Source: Dehalococcoidia bacterium (GTDB taxonomy: Bacteria; Chloroflexota; Dehalococcoidia; SM23-28-2; RBG-16-64-32). Taken from it: 64,000 nt of DNA. The position numbers and the translations under genes are program-made. Of the stretch, positions 30,224 to 38,420 are shown piece after piece (position 1 is the stretch's first letter; every line of letters begins with the position of its first letter). The stretch covers positions 108,899 to 172,898 of the forward strand of contig JAUSFE010000104.1 in the NCBI GenBank assembly GCA_030649945.1. Reading direction: 5' to 3'. Under the pieces are notes generated by a model. That model was not told the DNA's origin, did no database searches, and saw nothing but the letters and a program-made list of their open reading frames with translations.

Positions 30224-31132
30224 TTGATTCTCGTAGCAGGCGGTACCGGCTTCGTGGGCGCCGGCATCGTGCGCGAGCTGGCGCGGCGCGGCAAGCGTGT
30301 CGCCGTGCTCACGCGCGACGCCGTGCGGGCGCTGGACCGCTTCCCCGGCATCGAGGTGGAGTACCGGCAGGGCGACGTGCGGGACGAGGCGTCGCTGGCG
30401 GCGGCGGTGCAGGGGGCGGAGACGGTGATCGGGAGCCAGCAGTTCCCGCAGTCGCCGGTGGAGGACCGGAAGCGCGGCCACACGTTCGAGGAGGTGGACG
30501 CACGCGGGACGGAAAAGCTGGTGCGCGCGGCGCAGGCGGCGGGGGTCAGGCGCTACGTCTACCTGAGCGGGGCGGGCGCTGCGCCGGACGCCGCGTACCA
30601 CTGGTTCCGCGCTAAGTGGCGGGCGGAAGCGGCCGTGCGCGAGAGCGGCATGACTTATGTCATCTTCCGCCCTTCCTGGGTCTACGGCCCGGAGGACAAC
30701 GCCCTCAACCGCTTCATCGCCATGTCCCGCTTCCTGCCGTTCGTGCCGCTGATCGGCAACGCGGCCGGGCAGCGCCTGCAGCCGGTGTTCATCGACGACC
30801 TGGCGCGGGCGGTGGCGGAGGCGGTGGACAACCCGGCGGCGGACAACCAGACGCTGGAGATCGGCGGGCCGGATGTGCTGACGATGAAGGAGGTGGTACG
30901 CGCGGCGCTGCAAGCGGCCGGGCGCCGACGCCTCCTGCTGCCGGTGCCGAAAAGCGTGATGAAAGCGGCCGCTTCCCTCCTGCAGTTCATGCCCGGGCGG
31001 CCGCTGACGCCGGACGCGGTGGAGTTCGTAACGATGGACGCGCTGGCGGACCCATCGGAGGTACGCCGGAAGCTGGGCGTGAGGCTGACGGCGCTGCGAG
31101 ACGGGCTGGGGACGTATGTGGGAAGAGGGTAG
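30224..31132 (+). CDS. NAD(P)-binding epimerase-like protein (complex I NDUFA9-like)
   Basis: This atypical SDR of about 302 residues begins LILVAGGTGFVGAGIVRELA, the NAD(P) G-x2-G-x2-G loop. It has YVYLSGAGAAPDAAYHWFRAK (the catalytic Tyr-Lys pair is degraded) and FRPSWVYGPEDNALNRF. It resembles NDUFA9-type and NmrA-like proteins. I choose the TTG at 30224, which places the Rossmann fold at residue 1 after a GGAGAGAGG site; an ATG at 30167 would add 19 residues. It is divergent from the release-factor-like gene. Role unknown. Confidence 0.83.
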   Translation: MILVAGGTGFVGAGIVRELARRGKRVAVLTRDAVRALDRFPGIEVEYRQGDVRDEASLAAAVQGAETVIGSQQFPQSPVEDRKRGHTFEEVDARGTEKLVRAAQAAGVRRYVYLSGAGAAPDAAYHWFRAKWRAEAAVRESGMTYVIFRPSWVYGPEDNALNRFIAMSRFLPFVPLIGNAAGQRLQPVFIDDLARAVAEAVDNPAADNQTLEIGGPDVLTMKEVVRAALQAAGRRRLLLPVPKSVMKAAASLLQFMPGRPLTPDAVEFVTMDALADPSEVRRKLGVRLTALRDGLGTYVGRG

Positions 31133-31165
31133 GAGTTGGAGGTTGGAGCTTGGAGGACCCTTTGG
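31133..31165. repeat. Short GTTGGAG repeat
   Basis: GAGTTGGAGGTTGGAGCTTG is the same family as the repeat at the end of ruvC (14313-14345), here in a spacer. Confidence 0.5.
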
Positions 31166-31247
31166 CACATGCCGGCGAGCGTGCACCGGCGGCAGCCGTT
31201 CGGTATTCTAGGGGCGATTCAGCGTGAATCGCGCGGAGGACCCCCCG

Positions 31248-32972
31248 ATGACCACTGAGAAGACCGAAAGCGAAGCCCTGGCCGGCGCGCGCCGGCTGAG
31301 CGCCGTGGCGGCAGAGACCGCGGAGAGCGCGGTGGCGGCCGCGGCGCGCCTGACCGAGGGCGGCAAGCTGATTGACCAGCACCAGGTTCACGCCGAGCGC
31401 ATCGCGCAGCTGGCGACGCAGGCGCGGGCGGCGGCGGAGCTGCTGGCTTACGCCGAAGGCCAGGCCAACGCCGGCCGGCGGGACGAACTGGCGGAGGAGG
31501 AGGCATTCGCCTTCGCGGCAGAGGTGGTGCACAACGCCCGTTCCGCGGCGGAGGCCGACCCGGACGCCTTCGGGCTGCCCGCCGGCCTGCGCCAGCGACT
31601 GGAAGGGGCCGACCTCAGGGCGCTGGTGCGGGCGGGACTGGCCGAATCGCGCTGGCGGCGGATCGGCGCGAAGGTGCTCGAGGCGCGCGGGGCGTTCACG
31701 GCGGCGCTGGACGACGACATCGCGAACATGACGCGGGACCACGCGCGCTCTTTCGCCCGCACGGAGGTCGCGCCCATCGCGCAGGAGCTGCACCGCCAGG
31801 ACCTGCTGGTGCCGGAGGAGCTGATCCGGAAGATGGCGGCGATGGGGCTGTTCGGCTCCTCGATCCCGGAGTCCTACGGCGGCACCGGGATGGGGTACCT
31901 GACGATGGTGGTGCTGACGGAGGAGCTATCGGCCGTTTCGCTGGTGGCGGGCAGCCTGATCACGCGCTCTGAGATCCTGACGCGCGCGCTGGTGCAGGGC
32001 GGGACGGAGGAACAGCGCCGCCAGTGGCTGCCGCGAATGGCCTCCGGCGAGCTGATGGTGGGTATCGCCGTGACGGAGCCGGACATCGGGTCGGACGTGG
32101 CGTCGGTCACGTGCCGGGCGGCGCCGGGGGAGCACAGCGGCAAGCGGGGGTGGTTCATCGAAGGGCCAAAGGCCTGGGCCACGTTCGCGGGGCGCGCCAA
32201 CATCCTGGCGCTGCTGGCCCGCACGAACCCCGATGCGTCGCTGGGCGCGCGCGGGCTATCGCTGTTCATCGTGCCGAAAGAGCCGTACGAGGGGCACCAC
32301 TTCGCGCACGCACAGCCGGAAGGCGGGACGATCACGGGCACGGCAAACCCGACGCCCGGGTACCGGGGCATGCACTCGTTCACGCTGGCCATCGACCGCT
32401 ACTTTGTGCCGGAGGAGAACCTGGTGGGCGGCGAGGCCGGGCTGGGCAAGGGGTTCTACCTGCAAATGGGCGGGTTCGCCGCCGGGCGGCTGCAGACGGG
32501 CGGCCGGGCCACGGGCGTGGGACAGGCAGCGCTGGAGAAGGCCTGCAACTACGCCAGCGACCGACGTCAGTTCGGCCGGCCGATAGCGGACTACCAGCTG
32601 ACGCAGCACAAGATCGGGAGAATGGCCACGCACGTGGCGGCCGGCCGGCACCTGACGTACGCAGCGGCGCGGGCGATGGAGGCGGACCCTTCGGCTCCGG
32701 CTAGCGCCGGGCTCAGGGCAGGCTCTTCGACTCCGGCTAACGCCGGGCTCAGGATGAGCGGAGGGCTTGAAGCGGCGATGTGCAAGCTGTTCGCATCCGA
32801 CGTCGCGGTGTGGGTGAGCCAGGAGGCGCAGCTGATCCACGGCGGCTGGGGCTATTCGGAAGAGGACCCGGTCGCGCGTTATGTCGCGGACGCGCTGGTG
32901 CTGCCGATCTTCGAGGGCGTGAAGCCAATCCTCGAGCTGAAGGTCATCGCGCGGCAGTTGCTGGCGGGATAG
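31248..32972 (+). CDS. Acyl-CoA dehydrogenase with long N-terminal extension
   Basis: This flavoenzyme of 574 residues oxidises an acyl-CoA. The C-terminal 400 residues are a standard acyl-CoA dehydrogenase, with MGLFGSSIPESYGGTGMG, GIAVTEPDIGSDVASV, DRRQFGRPIADYQLTQHKI and HGGWGYSEEDPVARYVAD. The catalytic Glu is expected near IFEG at the end. The 150-residue helical N-terminal extension is reminiscent of methylsuccinyl-CoA dehydrogenase of the ethylmalonyl-CoA pathway, but other members also have it. The ATG at 31248 follows a GGAGGAC site. A 26-residue insertion (DPSAPASAGLRAGSSTPANA onward, near residue 480) is encoded by dispersed repeat DNA. Confidence 0.9.
   Translation: MTTEKTESEALAGARRLSAVAAETAESAVAAAARLTEGGKLIDQHQVHAERIAQLATQARAAAELLAYAEGQANAGRRDELAEEEAFAFAAEVVHNARSAAEADPDAFGLPAGLRQRLEGADLRALVRAGLAESRWRRIGAKVLEARGAFTAALDDDIANMTRDHARSFARTEVAPIAQELHRQDLLVPEELIRKMAAMGLFGSSIPESYGGTGMGYLTMVVLTEELSAVSLVAGSLITRSEILTRALVQGGTEEQRRQWLPRMASGELMVGIAVTEPDIGSDVASVTCRAAPGEHSGKRGWFIEGPKAWATFAGRANILALLARTNPDASLGARGLSLFIVPKEPYEGHHFAHAQPEGGTITGTANPTPGYRGMHSFTLAIDRYFVPEENLVGGEAGLGKGFYLQMGGFAAGRLQTGGRATGVGQAALEKACNYASDRRQFGRPIADYQLTQHKIGRMATHVAAGRHLTYAAARAMEADPSAPASAGLRAGSSTPANAGLRMSGGLEAAMCKLFASDVAVWVSQEAQLIHGGWGYSEEDPVARYVADALVLPIFEGVKPILELKVIARQLLAG
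32691..32760. repeat. Two tandem dispersed repeats inside the acyl-CoA dehydrogenase gene
   Basis: Two copies of CTCCGGCTARCGCCGGGCTC with flanks lie at 32691-32723 and 32726-32760, in frame. They add about 26 residues just before the C-terminal helices. Each copy contains an inverted CCGGC/GCCGG core. Confidence 0.75.
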
Positions 32973-32974
32973 CG

Positions 32975-33406
32975 GTGCCTCAGAAAAGGGCCCTGGCTCT
33001 GGCGCTCGGCGACGTCGCGTCTCTCGTCGCGTTCGGCGTGCTGGGGCTGGCGAGCCACGAACGGGAGTTCACTGCCGCCGCCTTCGCGCGGGCGGTGCTG
33101 CCGTTCGCGGCCGCGTGGCTGGCGCTCGGCTGGCCGCTCGGCGCTTTCGGGCTGCACGACGGGCGGCCGGCGCTCACCGGCTGGCGCTTCGCCGCGGCCT
33201 GGCTGGTCTGCGGGACGGCTGCTCTAGGCGCGCGGGCGCTCGTCTTCGACCGCCACCTCCTGAACGCGTTCTTCGTGATCGCGCTCGCCGGCAACGGCCT
33301 CAGTCTGGCGGCGTGGCGGCTGGCGTTCGACCGTCTCTGGAGCCGGCGGACCGCATCGCGCGGCGGCGCGGGCGCGGCAACTGCCGAGGGAGTGAAATCA
33401 TGGTGA
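32975..33406 (+). CDS. DUF3054-family membrane protein
   Basis: This 143-residue protein has four predicted membrane segments (ALGDVASLVAFGVLGLA, FARAVLPFAAAWLALGWPL, FAAAWLVCGTAALGARALV, NAFFVIALAGNGLSLAAWRL), the pattern of DUF3054. The GTG at 32975 lies 2 bases after the acyl-CoA dehydrogenase stop, so it is likely translated by coupling. The function of the family is unknown. Its 3' end overlaps a small downstream gene by 7 bp. Confidence 0.75.
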   Translation: MPQKRALALALGDVASLVAFGVLGLASHEREFTAAAFARAVLPFAAAWLALGWPLGAFGLHDGRPALTGWRFAAAWLVCGTAALGARALVFDRHLLNAFFVIALAGNGLSLAAWRLAFDRLWSRRTASRGGAGAATAEGVKSW

Positions 33407-33525
33407 AAGACCGGGACGGCGCGGGCGACACGATCGTCCGGCTGCTGATCAACCTGGCCGGACTGGGCCTGACCGCTGGCGTGGTGGCTCTCGTCGTCGC
33501 CACCATCGTCCACGAAGCCGGCTAG
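33400..33525 (+). CDS. Small single-span membrane protein (41 residues)
   Basis: MVKDRDGAGDTIVRLLINLA is followed by GLGLTAGVVALVVATIVHEAG, giving one membrane helix and a charged N-terminus. It overlaps the DUF3054 gene by 7 bp and convergently overlaps the GH4 gene by 4 bp. Tight packing and a clean membrane helix support it as a real small gene, possibly a partner of the DUF3054 protein. Confidence 0.6.
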   Translation: MVKDRDGAGDTIVRLLINLAGLGLTAGVVALVVATIVHEAG

Positions 33526-34817
33526 GCGTAGAACGCCGGCAGGTACGGCCGGTGGACGGCGAGGACTTCGTCCAGGAAGGCCTCTGCCGCGCGGGCGCTG
33601 TGGACTACCGGGTCGATGAGGAGCGCCTGGAGGGCCAGCGCGCGGGAGCCTTCGACGGCGGCGCGCACGGCCAGCTCCTGGACCTCGATCTCGTGCTGGA
33701 CCAGGGCGGCGACGGGACCGGGCAGCGGGCCGACCGGGACGCCGCGCCACCGCCCCTCCGCGATGAGACCCGGCACCTCGACAACGGCGTCCTCGGGCAG
33801 GTTCGCCACGCACCCCTGGTTCGGGATGATGAACGACGGCCTGGGCAGCGTGGCGCCGGCGAGCAGCCCGGCCATGATCTGCGTCACGCCGTGGCCGAGC
33901 CGCGATTCCCGCGAGGGCTTCGCTAGGAGCGAGGCGACAGGTTTCGCGCCGGCGCCCCAGGCCTCGATGTTCGCCCGGCTGAGCCCCCGCAGTTGGCCGA
34001 AGCGCTCGAAGTCGTAGCCACGGGTGCCGACGATCTCCGCCGCCCAGGGGATGTACTCGCCGACGTGATTATCGCCGGTCGTGGGGAAGACGCCCAGCCT
34101 CTCGAAGAGCAGGCGGCAGAGGGGCCAGACGTCCGGTGGGAGGGTCGCCAGGCGCCGCTGCAACTCCGGGAGCAGGTCGCCGCCGTCCGGACGGGAGCGC
34201 AGAGCGGTGATCCAGGTGAAGTGGTTGACGCCGGCCGCGTGGAGGTCGATGTCCGGCGGATCGCAGCCGAGGACGCCCGCCGCGAAGTGCACCGTCTCCG
34301 CAACGCCGTGGCAGAGGCCGATGGCACGGACGCCGGTGTAGCGGTGGACGGCCAGGCAGACGCGATTCTCCGGATTCGTGTAGTTCAGCAGCAGGGCGTC
34401 CGGCGCGAGCCGCTCGATGTCGCGGGCGATGGCGACCATAGGCGGCACGGAGCGCAGCGTGTGGGAGAGCCCGCCGGGGCCGCCGTTCTCGCTGAGCACG
34501 CTGGGGAAGCCGTGCTTGACGGCGAGTTCGTGGTCCAGCCGCCAGGTGCGGTCGCGGTCTAGCTCGATGGACGTCACCACGAAGCGGGCACCGGGCAGGG
34601 CTTCAAGACGTTCCGTCGTCGCGCACACGCTTGCGTCCCACCCGGACGCCTCGTTCAGCCGGCGGGCGAGCGCTGCCATGCGCGCGAGCGCGGCTGCGTC
34701 CGTATCGACGAGCCAGAGCTCGGCGCCGCGCAGCTCGGGCGTTTGGAAAACGTCGCGCAGCAGCTCCACGCCGAAGACGGTGCTACCGATGCCGATGGCG
34801 ACGATCCTGGGGGCCAT
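33522..34817 (-). CDS. Glycoside hydrolase family 4 (alpha-galactosidase/6-phospho-glucosidase type)
   Basis: GH4 enzymes use NAD and a metal to cleave glycosides by an oxidation-elimination route. The 431-residue protein has the NAD motif AIGIGSTVFGVELLRD and NYTNPENR near 150. The metal-binding Cys-His pair is in LCHGVAETV near 173, and GVNHFTWITAL lies near 202. The aglycone preference (phosphorylated or not) cannot be read safely. It is a single gene converging on the small membrane protein. Confidence 0.9.
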   Translation of the reverse strand: MAPRIVAIGIGSTVFGVELLRDVFQTPELRGAELWLVDTDAAALARMAALARRLNEASGWDASVCATTERLEALPGARFVVTSIELDRDRTWRLDHELAVKHGFPSVLSENGGPGGLSHTLRSVPPMVAIARDIERLAPDALLLNYTNPENRVCLAVHRYTGVRAIGLCHGVAETVHFAAGVLGCDPPDIDLHAAGVNHFTWITALRSRPDGGDLLPELQRRLATLPPDVWPLCRLLFERLGVFPTTGDNHVGEYIPWAAEIVGTRGYDFERFGQLRGLSRANIEAWGAGAKPVASLLAKPSRESRLGHGVTQIMAGLLAGATLPRPSFIIPNQGCVANLPEDAVVEVPGLIAEGRWRGVPVGPLPGPVAALVQHEIEVQELAVRAAVEGSRALALQALLIDPVVHSARAAEAFLDEVLAVHRPYLPAFYA

Positions 34818-34843
34818 GCTGGGAATGTAGCAGGCGGGGTGGG

Positions 34844-34871
34844 TAGTGGATAGTGGATAGTGGATAGTGGA
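34844..34871. repeat. Four tandem copies of TAGTGGA
   Basis: A perfect 7-bp minisatellite, four units, between the divergently placed GH4 start and the end of the oxidase-like gene. Confidence 0.95.
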
Positions 34872-34889
34872 TTGCGAGGAGTCGCTTGG

Positions 34890-35327
34890 TCAGCGCACGG
34901 TGCGGCCGGCGCGGCCGCTGTATTCGATGAGCTTGCGGGGGCGCAGGCGGATGGTGACGGCGTCTTCGCCGGAGGTGCGCTCCACGTAGCGGCGGCCCAG
35001 GTCCTCTCCCAGGTAGCGGACGGCCATCCGCAACCGGTCCTCCGCCGACAGCGGCGGGCCGACGACGGCGCGGCCGCGGGCCATGACGGCGTAGTAGGGA
35101 ACGGTGCGGCTGTCGATCACCAGGGTCACTTCCGGGTTGACCTCGACGTTGCGGTGCTTCTGGGAGCCGTTGCCGGTGCTGATGGTGAACTCGCCGCCGT
35201 CGTAGAGGTACCAGACGGGAGCGGCGTGGGCGCGGCCGCGGCGGTCCACGCTGGCCAGCACGGCCACGTTGGCCCCGCCCAGGAAGCCTGTCCTGAGCTC
35301 GGTCGAAGGGTCGTCTCGCTCGCTCAT
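34890..35327 (-). CDS. Pyridoxamine 5'-phosphate oxidase / F420-reductase-like split-barrel protein
   Basis: This 145-residue split-barrel flavin or F420 protein has VAVLASVDRRGRAHAAPVWY, then GGEFTISTGNGSQKHRNVE, NPEVTLVIDSRTVPYYAVMA and RGRAVV. This is the usual order for small F420- or FMN-dependent reductases. I start at MSERDDPSTELRTGF (35327); an earlier ATG overlaps the divergent M20 gene. Residues 5-16 are encoded by a dispersed repeat (35285-35313), so the true N-terminus has been partly rebuilt from repeat DNA. Confidence 0.82.
   Translation of the reverse strand: MSERDDPSTELRTGFLGGANVAVLASVDRRGRAHAAPVWYLYDGGEFTISTGNGSQKHRNVEVNPEVTLVIDSRTVPYYAVMARGRAVVGPPLSAEDRLRMAVRYLGEDLGRRYVERTSGEDAVTIRLRPRKLIEYSGRAGRTVR
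35285..35313. repeat. Dispersed repeat encoding an enzyme N-terminus
   Basis: GCCTGTCCTGAGCTCGGTCG plus AAGGGTCG is a member of a widely dispersed 'cctgagc..gtcgaaggg' repeat family, here inside the start of the split-barrel gene. Confidence 0.65.
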
Positions 35328-35352
35328 GGCGCCCATTCTACAGCATGCGCAG

Positions 35353-35361
35353 TGATATAAT
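35353..35361 (+). promoter_or_regulatory. Extended -10 promoter of the M20 peptidase gene
   Basis: TGATATAAT is an extended -10 box only 9 bases before the GTG start, so the mRNA should be leaderless or nearly so. No ribosome binding site is present. Confidence 0.6.
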
Positions 35362-35370
35362 CCCTCCGCT

Positions 35371-36723
35371 GTGGCGACGGCCAAACGGATCGAGGCAGAG
35401 GTGGACTTCGCGGCCCTGGAGACGGAGGCCGTGCGCCTGCTGCGCGACTACGTGACGATCGACACCACGAACCCGCCGGGCGACGTCTCGAAGGCGGCGG
35501 ACTGGGTAGAGGCAGCGCTGCGCGCGGAGGGCATCGAGACGCTGAGGCTGGGGCCGGCGCCGGAGAAGGCCAACGTGGTCGCGACGATCGGCGAGGGAGA
35601 CGCCCGGGGGAGGGGGCTGGTGCTGGCGCACCACATGGATGTGGTGCCGGCGGTACGGGAGGACTGGAGCGCTGAGCCCTTCGGCGGGGAACTGCGCGAG
35701 GGGTTCGTCTGGGGCCGCGGGACACTGGACATGAAGGGCTTCGGCGTTCTCAGCATGCTCTGCGCCCGCACCCTGAAGCGCCTGGGGCTTCCGTTATCGC
35801 GTCCGTTGCGCATTCTGGCGACCGCGGACGAGGAGGTGGGCGGCATCGGCGGGGCGAAGTGGCTGGCGGCGAACCACCTGGACGCCGTGGGAGGCGAGTT
35901 CCTGTTGACGGAGGGGAGCTTCGCGCGCGCCGGGCCGCGGGCCACGTACTACGCCGTGCAGGTGGCGGAGAAGGGCGTGAGCACGGCAAAGCTGACGGCG
36001 CGCGGACAGCCGGGGCACGCGTCCTCGCCGCGAGAGGACAACGCCGTCGTGCGCATTGGCCGGGCCCTGGCGAAGATCGGTGAGTACCGCTCGCCGCCCG
36101 CGGCGCTGGATCTGGCGCGGCGCTACCTCTCGGCCTTCCCGCCCCGCGCCCTCAGGCTTCCGGAAGGAAGGACGGTGGGCGGCCTGAGCGACGTGGAGAT
36201 GGAGGAGCTGCTGTACCGGCTGAGCGGTGGCAGCCGCATCCAGAATATGCTGCGCAACACGTTCTCGCCGACGATGGTGAACGCCGGGCTGGGGCAGAAC
36301 GTGATCCCGCCGCTCTGCGAGGCATATGTGGACTGCCGTACGGTGCCGGGCGTGAGCAGCGAGGGCGTGCTGGAGGAGCTGGCCCAGGTTATCGGCGACC
36401 AGGAGGTTCAGCTGGAACTGGTGAAGTCCAGCGTAGGCACGGAGTCGCCGGCAGAGAGCGAACTGTTCGGGGCGATCCGCCAGGCGGTGCACGGCGAGCG
36501 GCCGGAGGCAATCGTGGTGCCGTACTTGACGAGCGGCGGGACGGACTGCAAGCACTTCCGCCCGCACGGGATAGTGTGCTACGGGCACATCCCGTTCGAG
36601 CTGGACGACAGCGAGGCGGAGCGCATCCACGGCGTGGATGAGCGCGTGTCGGTCGAGAACCTGGGGCGGGCGCTGCGGGTACTGTGGCGGGTGGTCGTGG
36701 GAATGTGTGCGGGGAATGGGTGA
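35371..36723 (+). CDS. M20-family metallopeptidase (ArgE/DapE/CPG2-like)
   Basis: This 450-residue zinc amidohydrolase has LVLAHHMDVVPA (first His and Asp), GRGTLDMKGFGVLSM (bridging Asp), TADEEVGGIGGAKWL (general-base Glu and zinc Glu) and the lid domain with GQPGHASSP. The C-terminal TSGGTDCKHFRPHGIVCYG and ERIHGVDERVS give the last His. The substrate, an N-acyl amino acid or peptide, is unknown. The start is the GTG at 35371, 9 bases after a TATAAT box. Confidence 0.92.
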   Translation: MATAKRIEAEVDFAALETEAVRLLRDYVTIDTTNPPGDVSKAADWVEAALRAEGIETLRLGPAPEKANVVATIGEGDARGRGLVLAHHMDVVPAVREDWSAEPFGGELREGFVWGRGTLDMKGFGVLSMLCARTLKRLGLPLSRPLRILATADEEVGGIGGAKWLAANHLDAVGGEFLLTEGSFARAGPRATYYAVQVAEKGVSTAKLTARGQPGHASSPREDNAVVRIGRALAKIGEYRSPPAALDLARRYLSAFPPRALRLPEGRTVGGLSDVEMEELLYRLSGGSRIQNMLRNTFSPTMVNAGLGQNVIPPLCEAYVDCRTVPGVSSEGVLEELAQVIGDQEVQLELVKSSVGTESPAESELFGAIRQAVHGERPEAIVVPYLTSGGTDCKHFRPHGIVCYGHIPFELDDSEAERIHGVDERVSVENLGRALRVLWRVVVGMCAGNG

Positions 36724-36895
36724 TGGGCTGGTGGCGAGTCGCCCCGCCCCGTCCGGCGTCAGGCTGAAGTCTGACCCGCCGAGAGCCGGAAGGCGCCGGC
36801 GCCACTGACAGGACGCTGTCAGGCGCCGGCGTTAGGCTGGCGGCAGCTGAGCGAACCAGGAAGGGAAAATGCGGGCCACTTACAGCGAAAGGCGC

Positions 36896-36924
36896 TTGAC
36901 AGCGTCCGGGAAGACGCATAGGAT
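36896..36924 (+). promoter_or_regulatory. Strong promoter upstream of the GNAT gene
   Basis: TTGACA (36896-36901), exactly 17 bases, TAGGAT (36919-36924). It is the best sigma-70-like promoter in this part of the window and implies a leader of about 190 bases. Confidence 0.7.
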
Positions 36925-37069
36925 AACCGCATCAGGTTTCGGTGCACAGCATTATGATGAGCGTTATCTACATCAGCCCCGTGCGCGTGACCCCTATGGT
37001 CAGCGACCACCCGGGAGAGATTGCGTTCGGAAGCGGGCCACCCTGACACCTCGATAACCCACAACAGGC

Positions 37070-37099
37070 AGAGCCCGTTTCCGGCAGGAAGCGGGCTCT
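37070..37099 (+). terminator. Strong hairpin in the GNAT leader (attenuator or terminator)
   Basis: AGAGCCCGTTTCC-ggca-GGAAGCGGGCTCT forms a 13-bp stem with one G-U pair, followed by AGTGTTTCTTG. It lies 21 bases before the start codon, downstream of the strong promoter, so it could attenuate the gene. Confidence 0.55.
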
Positions 37100-37120
37100 A
37101 GTGTTTCTTGGGGGAAGACG

Positions 37121-38416
37121 ATGACGATGAACACGGAAATGTCCATATTCGACAGGCCGGCAGAGGTGCCGGAAGACCTGCTAAAGCTGGCGGCCGAGAA
37201 GGGGTGGCCGGAGGACCTCATCCGCCGCGGGCTGGAGCTGCGCCTCCACCGGCGCGCGATGGAGTGGTGGATGACGACGGAGCGGCAGATGACGCCGGAG
37301 CTTGCCCGCCGCTTCCTGGACACCCGCGAGCAACTGCTGAACGGGACGATGCGCGTGCGCGAGGCGACCTGGACGGACTCCGAGGCGCTGGCGGACCTCT
37401 ACGCCAGCTCTCCGGAGGAGATCGGCGACTGGGAGATCACCGTCGAGCGCGGCCCGTACGCGTTCGCGCAGTTCCGGCTGCAGGAACACGTGAGCGTTAC
37501 GATCGTCGAAGACAAGGGGATCATCCTGGCTGCGACGGCCGATTCGTCCCGGAACACGGTCGTCGGCGGACAGCGCACGACGGCGCACATCGCCTCGGCC
37601 TGGCGAGTGCGGAAGGAGTGCCGGGGCCAGGGGCTGAGCCACTGGCTGCGGCTCATCGGCGGGCCGGGGTGCGGCTGGTTCGGATGGTACAACTACTACT
37701 ACGTGCGCCCGCAGAACTTCGCCGCCCTCGGCTGGATCAAGACCTTCCTGAAGGACGCCGTGGAAGGCCTGGCGGAAGTGGAAGGCGACGTGCCGGGGAT
37801 GCGCGTGAGCGTGCTCCACTTCGCGCCACGGCCGCTGCGGAGGGACAGGACCGGAATCCGGCACGTAACCGAGGCCGACCTGCCGCAGTGCCTGCGTCTG
37901 ATCAACCGCACGCACAAGGGCCGCGACCTGTTCCGGCCGTACAGCAGGGAGTTCCTGGAGGAGCGCCTGAACGACCCCTGCTGGGGCGAGAAGCCGCCCT
38001 TCTGGGAGCCGGTCTACGGCTGGCCGGACTACTACGTGGTGGAAGAGGAGGGGCGCGTGGTGGCCTGCGGCGGGCTGTGGGACAAGGGCGCGCACGGGCG
38101 CGAAGCCTGGCGCCACAAGGAGACCGGCGAGACGAAGACCATTGACTGCACGGCGCTGCTGGACTTCGGCTACGCCGCCGGGCGAGAGGAGGCGATGGCG
38201 CGGCTCATCGGCTTCTTCATCGGCAAGACGCACGCACTGGGGCGCAGCCACCTGGCTGCGGGCGTCGAGCACCTGCCGCGGCTGGTGAAGGCGCTGGCGC
38301 AACTGGAGCCGACGACGGAGACGCGGGCACTCCACTGGCAGCGCTACGACCCGGTAGCGGACCAGTGGGTGGCGGACGCGCTCCAGCGGCCGTACACGGA
38401 CCTGGCCTACTGGTGA
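37121..38416 (+). CDS. Tandem GNAT-domain acetyltransferase-like protein
   Basis: This 431-residue protein appears to hold two N-acetyltransferase folds. The first runs from about residue 78 (MRVREATWTDSEALADLYAS), with acetyl-CoA loop-like VRKECRGQGLSHWLRLI near 165. The second starts near 247 (IRHVTEADLPQCLRLINRTH), where the CoA loop is poorly conserved. A helical N-terminal part (1-75) precedes them. Substrate unknown. Its long leader with a hairpin suggests post-initiation control. The next gene, an ABC exporter, starts 4 bp later, so the pair is an operon. Confidence 0.8.
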   Translation: MTMNTEMSIFDRPAEVPEDLLKLAAEKGWPEDLIRRGLELRLHRRAMEWWMTTERQMTPELARRFLDTREQLLNGTMRVREATWTDSEALADLYASSPEEIGDWEITVERGPYAFAQFRLQEHVSVTIVEDKGIILAATADSSRNTVVGGQRTTAHIASAWRVRKECRGQGLSHWLRLIGGPGCGWFGWYNYYYVRPQNFAALGWIKTFLKDAVEGLAEVEGDVPGMRVSVLHFAPRPLRRDRTGIRHVTEADLPQCLRLINRTHKGRDLFRPYSREFLEERLNDPCWGEKPPFWEPVYGWPDYYVVEEEGRVVACGGLWDKGAHGREAWRHKETGETKTIDCTALLDFGYAAGREEAMARLIGFFIGKTHALGRSHLAAGVEHLPRLVKALAQLEPTTETRALHWQRYDPVADQWVADALQRPYTDLAYW

Positions 38417-38420
38417 TGCC

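Larger units (their letters stand above)
36724..37120. other. Intergenic region with TGAAG repeat and long leader
   Basis: No gene is seen in these 400 bases. The first part holds the hairpin repeat GTCAGGCTGAAGTCTGAC (near 36760) and a CAGGCGCCGGCG palindromic stretch. The second part is the promoter and roughly 200-base leader of the acetyltransferase gene, listed separately. Confidence 0.6.

Noticed and set aside
34844..34871. CRISPR array
   Set aside because: The only tight tandem array is a 7-bp unit without spacers, and no cas gene is present in the window.
36925..37120. T-box or other known riboswitch in the acetyltransferase leader
   Set aside because: No TGGNACC T-box sequence and no recognisable aptamer consensus; only a terminal hairpin can be supported.
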